From positions 1 to 36,719 of the forward strand of contig CAIZGX010000026.1 of NCBI GenBank assembly GCA_903932685.1: 36,719 bases of DNA, read 5' to 3'. A program made the translations under genes and the position numbers. How positions within the stretch are numbered: the first letter of the stretch is position 1; every line of letters starts with the position of its first letter. The notes under the pieces are model-generated. The model was given only the letters and a program-made list of their open reading frames with translations. It had not been told where the DNA came from and did no database searches. This stretch comes from an uncultured Bacteroidota bacterium. Its GTDB lineage: Bacteria > Bacteroidota > Bacteroidia > Flavobacteriales_D > Sanyastnellaceae. Positions 23,903-32,719 of this stretch are shown here, piece after piece.

Positions 23903-23910
23903 TACTTTTG
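23903..23910 (+). promoter_or_regulatory. -7 element for the DUF4199 gene
   Basis: TACTTTTG matches TAnnTTTG and ends 17 nt before the ATG at 23928. It lies 10 nt from the outer box of the divergent SRP RNA promoter, so two back-to-back polymerases would compete for this short space. No clear TTTG is found at -33. Confidence 0.55.
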
Positions 23911-23927
23911 CTAAAGAAAATAAATCA

Positions 23928-24476
23928 ATGTCAGAAGAAATCTCAACAAATCCGCCATCCCGAAAGGAAGTCTTTCAAATTCTTTTTAAGTTCGGAATTG
24001 GTATCGCTTTAGGCGATATGCTCTGCGATCAACTCATGGTTTGGTTCCCCTCTTTGGCATTTATTCTAGAGCTGATTGCTGTAATAATTATCGTATTCGG
24101 ATTGACACTTGGTATTAACAAGTACAAATCCTATTTCGAGGGATTCAATTACGGGAAAGCCCTTTGGTTCTGCCTGCGAATAGGAATGGTGGTAGGATTG
24201 GTTAAAATGTTCTTCAGGTTCATTCAACTGAGCTACATCGACAATTCCATGCTCATTTTTATGACGGAAGAAATTAAAAAGTCCCTCACAAATACTGAGG
24301 GCATAAGCCGAGATCAGTTAAATGAAATTTTAAACAGCGGCCTCATTGATACAATCGTTTCTCCAATTTTCATTGCAATTATCGTTTGGATCGGCACTTT
24401 TTTCCAATATCTTTTTATTGGTCTATTCATTTCCATCTTTCACAGAAAAAGCACAAATCCGTTTCAACAAGTTTAA
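23928..24476 (+). CDS. DUF4199 membrane protein
   Basis: A 182-residue membrane protein with four hydrophobic segments (about residues 14-33, 38-60, 80-105 and 148-175), the length and layout of DUF4199, a family almost confined to Bacteroidota. The motif IxKYKSYFEGFNYGKALWFCLRIG after the second helix is family-like (YR....G..YG.A...G). Function unknown. The frame is open to a GTG at 23874, but the ATG at 23928 sits behind a -7 promoter element. It is followed after 3 nt by a polyprenyl-phosphate type glycosyltransferase, a pairing I associate with DUF4199 in this phylum, so membrane glycolipid work is possible. Confidence 0.78.
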   Translation: MSEEISTNPPSRKEVFQILFKFGIGIALGDMLCDQLMVWFPSLAFILELIAVIIIVFGLTLGINKYKSYFEGFNYGKALWFCLRIGMVVGLVKMFFRFIQLSYIDNSMLIFMTEEIKKSLTNTEGISRDQLNEILNSGLIDTIVSPIFIAIIVWIGTFFQYLFIGLFISIFHRKSTNPFQQV

Positions 24477-24479
24477 CAC

Positions 24480-25430
24480 ATGAACTGCTCACTGGTTATC
24501 CCACTATTGAACGAAGCTGAATCGCTTCCTGAATTGCAGCGTTGGATCAATGATGTTATGCAGCGCGAGCAAATGTCTTACGAAGTCATCTTCGTAGACG
24601 ACGGGTCAACCGACAATTCATGGAATGTTATTCAAGAGTTGAAGCAGACCTACCCTACCGTTCGCGGCATTCGTTTTTCGCGCAACTACGGTAAGTCCGC
24701 AGCGCTGCATATGGGATTTCAAGCGGCGCAAGGAAATGTTGTATTCACGTTAGATGCGGACCTTCAAGATTCTCCAGAAGAAATTCCAGCTATGGCTCGC
24801 ATGATTTTAGATGAAGGGTACGATGTTGTTAGCGGTTGGAAGAAGGAACGCTTCGATCCAATTTCGAAAACTATTCCAACGAAATTATTCAATTGGGCAA
24901 CTCGCCGAATGACAGGTATTCACTTGAACGATTTCAATTGTGGGCTGAAGGGGTATCGCAAAGATGTCGTGAAGTGTGTGGAAGTATATGGTGAAATGCA
25001 CCGATACATTCCAGTTTTAGCGAAGCAACAAGGGTTCAAGAAAATTGGTGAAAAAGTGGTGAAGCATCAAGCTCGCAAATTCGGTTCAACGAAATTCGGA
25101 ATGGAGCGATTCATGAACGGCTTCCTAGATCTGCTCACGATTTCATTTATGTCGAAATTCGGCAAGCGTCCTATGCATTTCTTCGGGACGTTGGGAACGT
25201 TGGTGTTCATGATCGGATTCATTTCTTTCGCCTATATCGGCGGAACGAAATTGTATGCACTTTACCTTGGAGAGACTGCAAAAAACATAGCCGATCAAAG
25301 TCCGTTCTTCATTGCACTCACTTGCATGATTATTGGAACGCTTTTGTTTTTAGCCGGATTCTTGGGCGAACTTATTTCTCGGAACAGCTCTACCCGCAAC
25401 GATTACAGCGTTGCTGAAACATTGAACTAA
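24480..25430 (+). CDS. GT2 family glycosyltransferase, polyprenyl-phosphate type (DPM1/ArnC-like)
   Basis: This 316-residue enzyme begins SLVIPLLNEAESLPEL, followed by VIFVDDGSTDNSW (nucleotide site) and FTLDADLQDSPEEIP (the DxD metal-binding motif plus LQDxPE, diagnostic for polyprenyl-phosphate glycosyltransferases). LNDFNCGLKGYRKDV supports the same group. Two C-terminal helices (about 233-255 and 275-302) anchor it in the inner membrane. It would move a hexose from a nucleotide donor to undecaprenyl phosphate on the cytoplasmic face. It follows the DUF4199 gene after 3 nt and converges on yggS with a 4-nt overlap of the two coding ends. Confidence 0.88.
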   Translation: MNCSLVIPLLNEAESLPELQRWINDVMQREQMSYEVIFVDDGSTDNSWNVIQELKQTYPTVRGIRFSRNYGKSAALHMGFQAAQGNVVFTLDADLQDSPEEIPAMARMILDEGYDVVSGWKKERFDPISKTIPTKLFNWATRRMTGIHLNDFNCGLKGYRKDVVKCVEVYGEMHRYIPVLAKQQGFKKIGEKVVKHQARKFGSTKFGMERFMNGFLDLLTISFMSKFGKRPMHFFGTLGTLVFMIGFISFAYIGGTKLYALYLGETAKNIADQSPFFIALTCMIIGTLLFLAGFLGELISRNSSTRNDYSVAETLN

Positions 25431-26077
25431 CGACTTCCGAAAATTGCACTGCCAATTCGAACGAGCGTGCTTCCTTCCTCAACGGCAATTTCCCAATCGC
25501 CGCTCATGCCCATACTTATCTCATTGAAGTTTTCTCCGAAGAGTGGCTTCAATAAAGAAAAAATGCGATTCACTTCTTGAAATTCTTTTCGAATAAGCGA
25601 CTGGTCTTCTGTGAACGAAGCCATACCCATTACCCCGCGAAAGTTTACGTTCGAGTACAACTCTTTTTGCGAAGCAATTTCTAACACTTCTTCTTCCGAA
25701 AATCCGTATTTACTTTCTTCTGTTGCAACATGAAGTTGCAATAAAATTTCAATCTGCTTATTTAATTTCTTGGCTTGCTTATCTATTTCCTTTAAGGTGG
25801 AAATTGAATTCACTCCGTGAATAAGCGCAACAAACGGAGCAATGTACTTCACCTTATTCGACTGCAAATTCCCAATGAAATGCCATTCAATATCGGATGG
25901 AAGTTGCGTATGCTTGTCTACCAATTCCTGCACATAATTCTCACCGAAGATGCGCTGTCCAGCAGCATAAGCCTCTTGTAAATCCTGAACAGGTTTTGTT
26001 TTAGAAACAGCCACCAACTTCACGTGTGAAGGAAACTGATTCGTGTAGAATTTTAATTGATCTTGAATGTGGCTCAT
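25427..26077 (-). CDS. yggS: YggS/PLPBP family pyridoxal-phosphate homeostasis protein
   Basis: A 216-residue single-domain alanine-racemase fold protein. The Schiff-base lysine is K26 in LVAVSKTKP, FGENYVQELVDK follows, and the phosphate-binding loop is near the end in SMGMSGDWEIAVEEGSTLVRIGSAIFG. These proteins bind pyridoxal phosphate without a known enzymatic reaction and keep B6 and amino-acid pools balanced. The length is at the lower end for the family (about 215-235). It overlaps the DUF1015 gene by ATGA at its start and ends the serine operon, which is sensible since SerC is a PLP enzyme. Its stop overlaps the convergent glycosyltransferase. Confidence 0.92.
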   Translation of the reverse strand: MSHIQDQLKFYTNQFPSHVKLVAVSKTKPVQDLQEAYAAGQRIFGENYVQELVDKHTQLPSDIEWHFIGNLQSNKVKYIAPFVALIHGVNSISTLKEIDKQAKKLNKQIEILLQLHVATEESKYGFSEEEVLEIASQKELYSNVNFRGVMGMASFTEDQSLIRKEFQEVNRIFSLLKPLFGENFNEISMGMSGDWEIAVEEGSTLVRIGSAIFGSR

Positions 26078-27273
26078 CGCATTGGATAAATAACCAATCC
26101 GCTTCTTAGCTTCGGCAAGATGTAAGTACTCTTCGGAGGCATGGTAGATCCTTCATCTGAAATTCGCATGAGTGTTTCGGTTGAAATGGGATGAAGTAAA
26201 AATGCAAAATCTGCTTTTCCTTCATCAACCATTTTCGCTATCTCATTTGTTGGAACCAATCCGTCTGCATGCGCAATGCGCTTGTCGGTGCGTTCATCTT
26301 CAATTCCAAAAATCGGTTGTAGAATATTTTTCGAAAGCCATTCGGCATCGATGACATTTTTTTCTTTTTCGAATTGAAAGGCATACCAATTGCCGCTGGT
26401 ATAAATACCTATTCTTCCTTCGGTCAAATTCAAATCAGTCTCTTTCACTTCGCGAAGAGCACCCAATTTATTCAAGTCGGAAAGGAATACATTCAAATCG
26501 AATTCAACGACACACTTAACCAAACGGTGAAAACCTAAAATTTTCATTTGCACTTGCGAAAGCACAAGCGCCATGAAATAATGATAAACTTCTTCATTGT
26601 TTCCTTCTTCCGATTTGCGTTGCTTCAAAGCAACACTGCTCGCGCTTCTGTGATGTCCGTCTGCTATATACAATTCACTCACTCGCGACATTTCGCTTTC
26701 AACTTCCTGAATATCTTCAGGCTTGCTGATTTGCCAAACGGTGTGCTTTACTCTGTCAGTTGTTGTAAAGCAGTACAATGGATTTTCCGAACAAACGCGT
26801 TCCATTAAATTGAAACAAGTTTCTTCTTTCGACATTAGCAAAACAGGTTCTGCGTTAATGCCAGTAATCTCTAAATAATCCGTGAATCTTCCTTCACGTT
26901 GACTTATGGTATGCTCGTGAATCTTTATTTTCCCCTGTTCGTAATCTTCCACGGAAACCCCACCTAGCAAACCTTGGAAAGAATACTCAGGCGTTTCCTG
27001 ACGATAAATAAAAAACGAAGCGCTTGCTTCCGTCGAAAAAATTTCTTCACTCAAAAACTTCTCGTAATTCTTTCGAACTTCTTCGAAATAAGCGATGCGT
27101 CTTCCGCGGTAATCGCCGTCTACATCGGGGTGAATGACGTGCAGGAAAGTGTAGGGATTACCTTTCAACTTATCTATTAAATCTTCTTTTGAATAGGAAA
27201 CATAAGATCGCGAAGCAACCAAATGCACCTTATCTGCTGCGGGTAACACAGCTTTGAATGGCTTGAACTTCAT
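26074..27273 (-). CDS. DUF1015 family protein of the serine operon
   Basis: A 399-residue protein with the DUF1015 start (MKFKPFKAVLPAADKVHLVASRSYVSYSKED) and the conserved YIADGHHRSASSVAL segment (about residues 205-219) and FAFLLHPIS near the C-terminus. The family is frequently located beside serA and serC in Bacteroidota, Clostridia and others, yet its role is not established; a kinase-like role in serine metabolism has been suggested for SerK-type relatives. The frame extends 55 codons upstream into serA, but the ATG at 27273, 2 nt after the serA stop, opens the family sequence. It overlaps yggS by 4 nt. Confidence 0.88.
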   Translation of the reverse strand: MKFKPFKAVLPAADKVHLVASRSYVSYSKEDLIDKLKGNPYTFLHVIHPDVDGDYRGRRIAYFEEVRKNYEKFLSEEIFSTEASASFFIYRQETPEYSFQGLLGGVSVEDYEQGKIKIHEHTISQREGRFTDYLEITGINAEPVLLMSKEETCFNLMERVCSENPLYCFTTTDRVKHTVWQISKPEDIQEVESEMSRVSELYIADGHHRSASSVALKQRKSEEGNNEEVYHYFMALVLSQVQMKILGFHRLVKCVVEFDLNVFLSDLNKLGALREVKETDLNLTEGRIGIYTSGNWYAFQFEKEKNVIDAEWLSKNILQPIFGIEDERTDKRIAHADGLVPTNEIAKMVDEGKADFAFLLHPISTETLMRISDEGSTMPPKSTYILPKLRSGLVIYPMR

Positions 27274-27275
27274 GC

Positions 27276-28235
27276 TTAGTTCGCGTCCATAATTCGTTTT
27301 ACATTCTCTGCTATCTCCAGGCCTATGCGCTCCTGCGCTTCTGCCGTAGCAGCTCCAATGTGGGGAGTGGTAATAATTCTTGAATGCTTCAACAACGCAG
27401 CATTCGGACGTGGTTCGTTCTCGAACACATCTAAACAAGCTCCAGCAATAACGCCGTTGTCTAATGCTTCAATAAGTTCAGCCTCGTTAATTGTTCCGCC
27501 ACGACTGGTGTTGATCACCACCGCGTTTTTCCTCATTAGCGCGAACTCTGCTGAACCAATTACCGAACTTCCATTCGGTTGTTTCGGAACGTGTAACGAA
27601 ATGAAATCGCTTCTGCGAAGAACTTCTTCGAAAGAAGAAACATTCAATTTCACTTCAAACGGAGAACCGTTAATGGAAAGCGTAACTGTTTCTTCTTCCT
27701 TCGAACGATCGAAGAACAACACACGCATGCCGCATCCCAAGGCATATTCAGCCAATGACATTCCAATTCTTCCTAATCCAACAATACCCAACGTCTTTCC
27801 CTTCACCTCTTTTCCTTTCCCGTAATTCTTCTTCAACACTTCGAATGTTTCTTCTCCGTTTACTGGCATTGCGCCACCGGCTTGATAAAGAAATCTATTC
27901 GAAGCGAACATCATGGCCATCACCAATTCCGCTACGCTAACGCTGCTGCTAGCAGGCGTATTGAAAACGTCTACTCCTTTTTCACGCGCATAAACCGCGT
28001 CTATGTTATCGATACCTACTCCACCACGACCAATGAACTTCAAATTCGGACAAGCATCTATCAATTCTTTTCTTGCCGTGGTTGCGCTGCGAACCAAAAG
28101 TCCGTCTATGTTTTCATCGTGAATGAAAACAGCCAATACATCTTGACTTACTTTTTCAGTTAACACTGTGCAGCCCATGGCTTCCAAAGCAGCTTGTCCT
28201 TTTGCGTCTATTCCGTCGTTTGCTAAAATTTTCAT
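27276..28235 (-). CDS. serA: D-3-phosphoglycerate dehydrogenase, short form
   Basis: A 319-residue member of the D-2-hydroxyacid dehydrogenases. It oxidises 3-phosphoglycerate with NAD+ as the first step of serine synthesis. The NAD loop is GIVGLGRIG (about 147-155). The catalytic Arg lies in NTSRGGTINEAEL, the Glu in DVFENEP and the His in TTPHIGAATAEA. The ACT or intervening regulatory domains of long SerA proteins are missing, so there is no obvious serine feedback site. A TTG at 28256 would extend it into serC; the ATG at 28235, 1 nt after the serC stop, is chosen. Confidence 0.92.
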   Translation of the reverse strand: MKILANDGIDAKGQAALEAMGCTVLTEKVSQDVLAVFIHDENIDGLLVRSATTARKELIDACPNLKFIGRGGVGIDNIDAVYAREKGVDVFNTPASSSVSVAELVMAMMFASNRFLYQAGGAMPVNGEETFEVLKKNYGKGKEVKGKTLGIVGLGRIGMSLAEYALGCGMRVLFFDRSKEEETVTLSINGSPFEVKLNVSSFEEVLRRSDFISLHVPKQPNGSSVIGSAEFALMRKNAVVINTSRGGTINEAELIEALDNGVIAGACLDVFENEPRPNAALLKHSRIITTPHIGAATAEAQERIGLEIAENVKRIMDAN

Positions 28236-28236
28236 C

Positions 28237-29307
28237 TTATCCGTTTTTACGTTCAAATTCCTTCATGACATCTACCAAAACTTGCACGCTTTCCAATGGA
28301 AGTGCGTTGTACATGGAAGCGCGATATCCGCCTACGCTACGGTGTCCAGCTATTCCGCTAATGCCCGCTTCTTTCCACATCGCATCGAAAGTAGCCGAGT
28401 GCTCTTCGTTGTTCAAACGGAAGGTTGGGTTCATCCAAGAGCGACTGTCTGGAACGCTGTGTCCGTGGAACATACTGTTGCGATCTAATTCAGCATAAAA
28501 TAATTCTTGCTTTGCGCGGTTGTGAATTTCCATTCCTTTCAATCCACCGTTTTCCTTAATCCAACGAAGCATTAACATACTTGCGTAAACTGAAAACACT
28601 GGAGGTGTATTCGCCATGCTGTCTTTCGAAATGTGAGAAGCAAGATCTAAATAAGAAGGAAGTTTTCTTCCTGTCTTACCTAACATTTCTTTGTCTATGA
28701 TATAAAGCGTTGCTCCAGCTGGACCCATGTTCTTCTGCGCACCTGCGTATATCAGCGAGAACTCATTCGCGTTGAATTCCTTCGAGAAAATATCTGAACT
28801 CATGTCGCACACTAACGGCACGTTCACCTTCGGTGTATACTGATACTGCGTTCCGAAAATGGTATTGTTGGAAGTGTAATGGAAATAATCGTATCCATCT
28901 ACCGAAGGCAGTTCAGGAATGTGATTGTGGTTGGAAGCAGAGCTGTCTGTAACCACATCAATGTCACCAACCAACTTCGCTTCTTTAATGGCGCCACTCG
29001 CCCACACACCTGTATTTGTGTATGCAGCCTTTCCACCTTCCTTCAAAATATTCAATGGAACCATGTAGAATCCAAGCGTTGCTCCGCCCTGAAGAAAAAG
29101 AACTTCATAGCGATCTTCGAGATTCAAAATATCTTTCACCAATTGACGCGCTTCGTCCATGACACGTTCGAAGTTCTTGCTTCGGTGTGAAATTTCAATC
29201 AACGACAATCCCATGCCGTCGAATTCACGAATAGCATCTGCTGATCCTTCAATTACAGACGAGGGTAAAATGCAAGGACCTGCGCTAAAATTGTGTACTT
29301 TTTTCAT
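28237..29307 (-). CDS. serC: Phosphoserine aminotransferase
   Basis: This 356-residue class V aminotransferase uses glutamate to convert 3-phosphohydroxypyruvate to phosphoserine (second step of serine synthesis). The start VHNFSAGPCILP is diagnostic for SerC, and the PLP lysine is in YAGAQKNMGPAG (about residue 195). GGYRASMYNALP near the C-terminus contains the substrate-binding Arg. The length matches the family (about 360). The gene is first in the tight set serC-serA-DUF1015-yggS. SerB, the last step, is not in the window. Confidence 0.95.
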   Translation of the reverse strand: MKKVHNFSAGPCILPSSVIEGSADAIREFDGMGLSLIEISHRSKNFERVMDEARQLVKDILNLEDRYEVLFLQGGATLGFYMVPLNILKEGGKAAYTNTGVWASGAIKEAKLVGDIDVVTDSSASNHNHIPELPSVDGYDYFHYTSNNTIFGTQYQYTPKVNVPLVCDMSSDIFSKEFNANEFSLIYAGAQKNMGPAGATLYIIDKEMLGKTGRKLPSYLDLASHISKDSMANTPPVFSVYASMLMLRWIKENGGLKGMEIHNRAKQELFYAELDRNSMFHGHSVPDSRSWMNPTFRLNNEEHSATFDAMWKEAGISGIAGHRSVGGYRASMYNALPLESVQVLVDVMKEFERKNG

Positions 29308-29311
29308 ATTT

Positions 29312-29319
29312 CAAATGTA
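29312..29319 (-). promoter_or_regulatory. serC: Candidate -7 element before serC
   Basis: The minus strand reads TACATTTG, an exact -7 match, in the 27-nt gap before serC. It is only 4 nt from the ATG, so the transcript would be nearly leaderless. No TTTG lies at the right distance, and readthrough from the upstream gene is an alternative. Confidence 0.35.
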
Positions 29320-29334
29320 GTCTTTAAATATTTC

Positions 29335-30036
29335 TTACTGATTTTGTAATTGTGAAATTTTCTGTTGCAGTGCCTCCTTATTTCGCTCAAGAATGACCAA
29401 CTCTAATAATTCATTGATAGCGGTTAAATCGTAGACGTGATCTAGCGAAGCGCTAATGCAGTCCATTCGATTCTCTTCCAATTCAATGGTTGAGATAATC
29501 TGAACAATGTCCTTCACCAAATAGCAGTCCGATTCCAATTGCCCGCGGGCTATCATCTTGCGCTCGGTATCGAATGATTTGGAATAAAGCACAGCAACGA
29601 GCGAGTCCACCGCCGTTTCTGAAGCTGGATTTTCACACCCCTTCTTTCCGACATAAACAGAATCTTTCGAGGCAACAGGTATCACATTGTTGTTCCAAAA
29701 CTGAAAAGCTTTGGCTTGAAGTTTCAATTCGCCAGAAGGAACAAGCTCGAGTTTGTTATTCAACACAGAAACAGAGAAACTGTGTGAAAAAAGGTTCTTT
29801 GCGCTAAGAAGAAAAATCGATTCTTGGGATTGAACAACAACCTTCACGTTATGTTTTCCGACATTCAATTGAGAAACTTGAATGGAAGAAACTGGAACTG
29901 TATTGAACTGTACCTCGTCTACAAACAAGAGAAAAGAAAGACTGTCAGGAGCATTTACCAACAACTTAGCCTGAGCACCAACACTTAGCGCTTGAGACAA
30001 AACGAATGCAAGCAATATCAAGCCTCTACTCTTCAT
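29335..30036 (-). CDS. Exported DUF4476 domain protein
   Basis: A 233-residue protein with a signal peptide (residues 1-22, ending ..SVGAQA). The last 90 residues (SKSFDTERKMIARGQLESDCYLVKDI and the rest) correspond to DUF4476, with the pattern F-x-x-x-R-x-x-x-A-x-x-x-x-x-x-x-x-C-x-x-x-x-x-I. The first 120 residues form a beta-rich region without recognised motifs. DUF4476 occurs in secreted proteins of Bacteroidota and has no known function. Its start overlaps the flippase end by 11 nt, so the two are coupled, and serC starts 27 nt after its stop. Confidence 0.7.
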   Translation of the reverse strand: MKSRGLILLAFVLSQALSVGAQAKLLVNAPDSLSFLLFVDEVQFNTVPVSSIQVSQLNVGKHNVKVVVQSQESIFLLSAKNLFSHSFSVSVLNNKLELVPSGELKLQAKAFQFWNNNVIPVASKDSVYVGKKGCENPASETAVDSLVAVLYSKSFDTERKMIARGQLESDCYLVKDIVQIISTIELEENRMDCISASLDHVYDLTAINELLELVILERNKEALQQKISQLQNQ

Positions 30037-31561
30037 CGAACGCCTTATAAATTCTATTTAAAAACGGAAATTTCCGAAATCTTTCTGGGACAATAAAAAG
30101 CGGATTAACGCTTCTTGCTCCCAACCATTGCGGGCGAATGTACACCAAAATACATCCACCAACTACCACACAAAAAATTGCAAAGAGCAACAACCAAATC
30201 CCGTCAATATGCGAACGAACCGCCATGTATTTCGCAAGGTAGGCTGCGAGTAACGTCATGGCGCCAATGCGTGATCCAGGAACCAAAGCGGCAAGTTGTT
30301 CCTTCACCGAAACACCAGATATTCTATGCGCAAAGCCAATCATCATGAGGTAATGAATTCCAGTAGTTACAGCTATAGAAATCGCAACGGCTTCCACCGA
30401 ATAACGTCCAGCAACCATGACTCCAACAATCATCAATATCAAATAAATTCCTTTGATCCAACTTCCTTTATAGACTTCACCTTTTGCGCGCAGCAGTGAA
30501 TCAATTGGCCGAGTAAGTGTTCTAAAAATAACGGCTACAAACAACCACTGCAAGAGATGCGCGGCTCCCATGTAGCTGTTCCCTAAATAAATGCGAAGTA
30601 TGTCTTCACTGAAAACAAACACGAAACAAGCTAACGGAAAAATTAAAATACTAAGCACATTCGTTGCTGCCAAAACCACGCGCTTCAACCGCTCAGTCTC
30701 TTCTTGCAATTTCGACATGCCGCTGAACAGCACGCTGTCGCTTAATTTCGCCATAATGGTAATTGGAAGAGATGCCACGTACGCGCCTCGCTCATACATT
30801 CCCGCTTGATTCAATGAAACAGTATTGGGAAACAGAGCGCTGCCTTTCGAGAAGAGCGGAAGTACAGCCACGTCTACTTTCGTCGCGGCGTAATTCAATG
30901 CATTGAACAGCGAACTTCCTGCACCGTAATTCAACAATTGCAAGGTTGCTTTTTTATTCCATTTGAATTGAATGCGTGTGGGCTGAAGGATCCAACAGGC
31001 CAAAGTCATCAACGCATTCTGCGCGAACAACGCCCATACGTATGCCCAAATCTCGTAACCTCCGTAAGCTAGCCAAAGTCCCACAACTAAATTTCCTCCG
31101 ATAATACTGAGCATGCTTGCTGTGAAGAACGATTTGAACTTCATGTTCTTCATCATGAGGTTTCGAGGAACTACGCTCATTGCTGAAATGGTGAAGCTTG
31201 AACACACAACAGGAATAATCTCCTTCAAGGTATCAATTCCGTAGGCTCTGGCAATCATGGGAGAAGCCGCCACAAAGGACAAGGTGAAGATTATTCCCAA
31301 TCCCAATGATGTTGTGAAGGCCGAATTGATGTGTGATTGGTCAATGTCTTTTCGTTGAATCAACGCAGGTCCAAGGCCTATCTGTGAAAAGATTTCAGCG
31401 AATCCCATTAGACTTAAAACAATGCCCATAACCGCGAAATTCTCAGGCGCAATAAGTCGTGCAAGCAAAGCGGTATAGCCCAACTGAATCAGAATTTGCA
31501 AGACCACCGTAGCGGAATTCCATGAAAAACTTGAAACGAACTGTTTGCCTTCGGATGCCAA
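30026..31561 (-). CDS. Lipopolysaccharide/oligosaccharide flippase (WzxC-like)
   Basis: A 511-residue MOP-superfamily exporter of the WzxC/AmsL type. The N-terminal GYTALLARLIAPENFAVMGIVL and the next segment FSQIGLGPALIQRKDI are diagnostic (compare LARLLxPxDFG and GLxxALIQR). Around 12-14 hydrophobic segments are present. It belongs to a different subfamily from the two flippases at 4808-7305. The gene starts at a TTG at 31561; an in-frame stop lies only a few codons upstream and there is no ATG until the first helix. No glycosyltransferases are adjacent, so its substrate may come from another cluster. Confidence 0.85.
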   Translation of the reverse strand: MASEGKQFVSSFSWNSATVVLQILIQLGYTALLARLIAPENFAVMGIVLSLMGFAEIFSQIGLGPALIQRKDIDQSHINSAFTTSLGLGIIFTLSFVAASPMIARAYGIDTLKEIIPVVCSSFTISAMSVVPRNLMMKNMKFKSFFTASMLSIIGGNLVVGLWLAYGGYEIWAYVWALFAQNALMTLACWILQPTRIQFKWNKKATLQLLNYGAGSSLFNALNYAATKVDVAVLPLFSKGSALFPNTVSLNQAGMYERGAYVASLPITIMAKLSDSVLFSGMSKLQEETERLKRVVLAATNVLSILIFPLACFVFVFSEDILRIYLGNSYMGAAHLLQWLFVAVIFRTLTRPIDSLLRAKGEVYKGSWIKGIYLILMIVGVMVAGRYSVEAVAISIAVTTGIHYLMMIGFAHRISGVSVKEQLAALVPGSRIGAMTLLAAYLAKYMAVRSHIDGIWLLLFAIFCVVVGGCILVYIRPQWLGARSVNPLFIVPERFRKFPFLNRIYKAFDEE

Positions 31562-31640
31562 TGGTTTGAAATTAATGTACTACAAAGGTCGAATATCAAC
31601 CGTAAAATAAAATGTTGTAGAAAAGAAAAGACGAACACCT

Positions 31641-31648
31641 TACTTTTG
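31641..31648 (+). promoter_or_regulatory. -7 element for the TPR lipoprotein gene
   Basis: TACTTTTG matches TAnnTTTG and ends 18 nt before the ATG at 31667. An approximate -33 box (GTTG, 31614-31617) lies 23 nt upstream, slightly too far, so the assignment is moderate. Confidence 0.5.
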
Positions 31649-31666
31649 ATAGCTCAATTGAAAGTT

Positions 31667-32719
31667 ATGTTGAAAAAGCTCAAGACCTTTATTTCCGTTT
31701 CCGCAGTGGTGCTCGTTTTTGCGTTTGCCTCTACCCTTGAATCATGCAAAAGCTGCAATTCTAGCAAAGACCTGGGCATTGAAGAAACTTCGGATACGAC
31801 GCTTCGCGCTATTAACGCGAAGATTACGGCAGAGCCTAACAATTTTGCGCATTACTTAGAAAGAGCGCGATATTATTCTGGATTGAAAAAATACAATGAA
31901 GCCAATGCCGACATTGTGCGCGCAAAGGCCATTGATTCAACCAAAGCAGATATATACTTCACGGCAGGACAGATTCACTTCGATCAGCAGCGTGTGGTTG
32001 AGGCTTATAAAGACTATCAAAAGTGCATTGAAAAAGACCCTCAGCACAAAGAGGGTTTGCTTGAAAAAGCCGCTATGGACATTGCCTTGAACAACTATGA
32101 ATTGGCTCTGCAACAAATTAACAACGTGCTTCGTCAAGATGAGCGTGTGGCCTACGCCTATTACTTGAAAGGAAGATTGTACCGTCAGGTTCGCGACACT
32201 ACCTTGGCACTAAGCTCTTACCAAACAGCCATTGAGGTTGACCCGAGTTACTACGACGCATACGTGGAGGCGGGATTGGTATGTGCGAGTTATGGAAACC
32301 CTTTGGCAAAAGAGTATTACAATTCAGCCATTGATCTTCATCCGAACTTCGTTGAGCCGTATTACAACAAAGCTATTTTTCTTCAGGAAACTGGAGTAAA
32401 AAATCCGAGTAACTATCAAGAAGCACTCCTTTGCTACGACAAGATTATTGGCATTGATGTGAATTTCTCAGCGGCTTATTTCAACAAAGGATTCGTTTAC
32501 CTCGTTTATTTGAAAGACTACCAAAAAGGAATTGAATCGTTCAATTTAGCTCTAGAGAAAAATCCGAATTATTATCAAGCTGCCTACAACAGAGCTTTGT
32601 GCTATGAAGGCAAAGGTGATAAAACCAATGCCGAAGCCGATTTGAATCTAGCTTTGAAAATTAAGCCCGACTACACCGAAGCAGCCGTAGAATTGGGAAG
32701 ACTTCGCGGCGACGATTAA
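31667..32719 (+). CDS. TPR repeat lipoprotein
   Basis: This 350-residue protein begins with a lipoprotein signal (hydrophobic residues 9-24) and the lipobox-like LESC, so the mature protein would be anchored through a cysteine at about residue 28. From residue 45 to the end it is built of about eight TPR units, for example AHYLERARYYSGLKKYNEANAD, AYYLKGRLYRQVRDTTLALSSYQTAIEVDP and AAYNRALCYEGKGDKTNAEADLNLALKIKP. TPR arrays bind peptides or partner proteins, and the partner is unknown. A TTG frame start at 31646 is rejected because the ATG at 31667 opens the signal peptide. The stop overlaps the stop of the converging NHL gene by 4 nt. Confidence 0.88.
   Translation: MLKKLKTFISVSAVVLVFAFASTLESCKSCNSSKDLGIEETSDTTLRAINAKITAEPNNFAHYLERARYYSGLKKYNEANADIVRAKAIDSTKADIYFTAGQIHFDQQRVVEAYKDYQKCIEKDPQHKEGLLEKAAMDIALNNYELALQQINNVLRQDERVAYAYYLKGRLYRQVRDTTLALSSYQTAIEVDPSYYDAYVEAGLVCASYGNPLAKEYYNSAIDLHPNFVEPYYNKAIFLQETGVKNPSNYQEALLCYDKIIGIDVNFSAAYFNKGFVYLVYLKDYQKGIESFNLALEKNPNYYQAAYNRALCYEGKGDKTNAEADLNLALKIKPDYTEAAVELGRLRGDD

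Noticed and set aside
27325-27825. Rightward 166-codon frame antisense to serA
   Set aside because: Overlaps catalytic motifs of serA; low-complexity Ser-rich product typical of a shadow frame.
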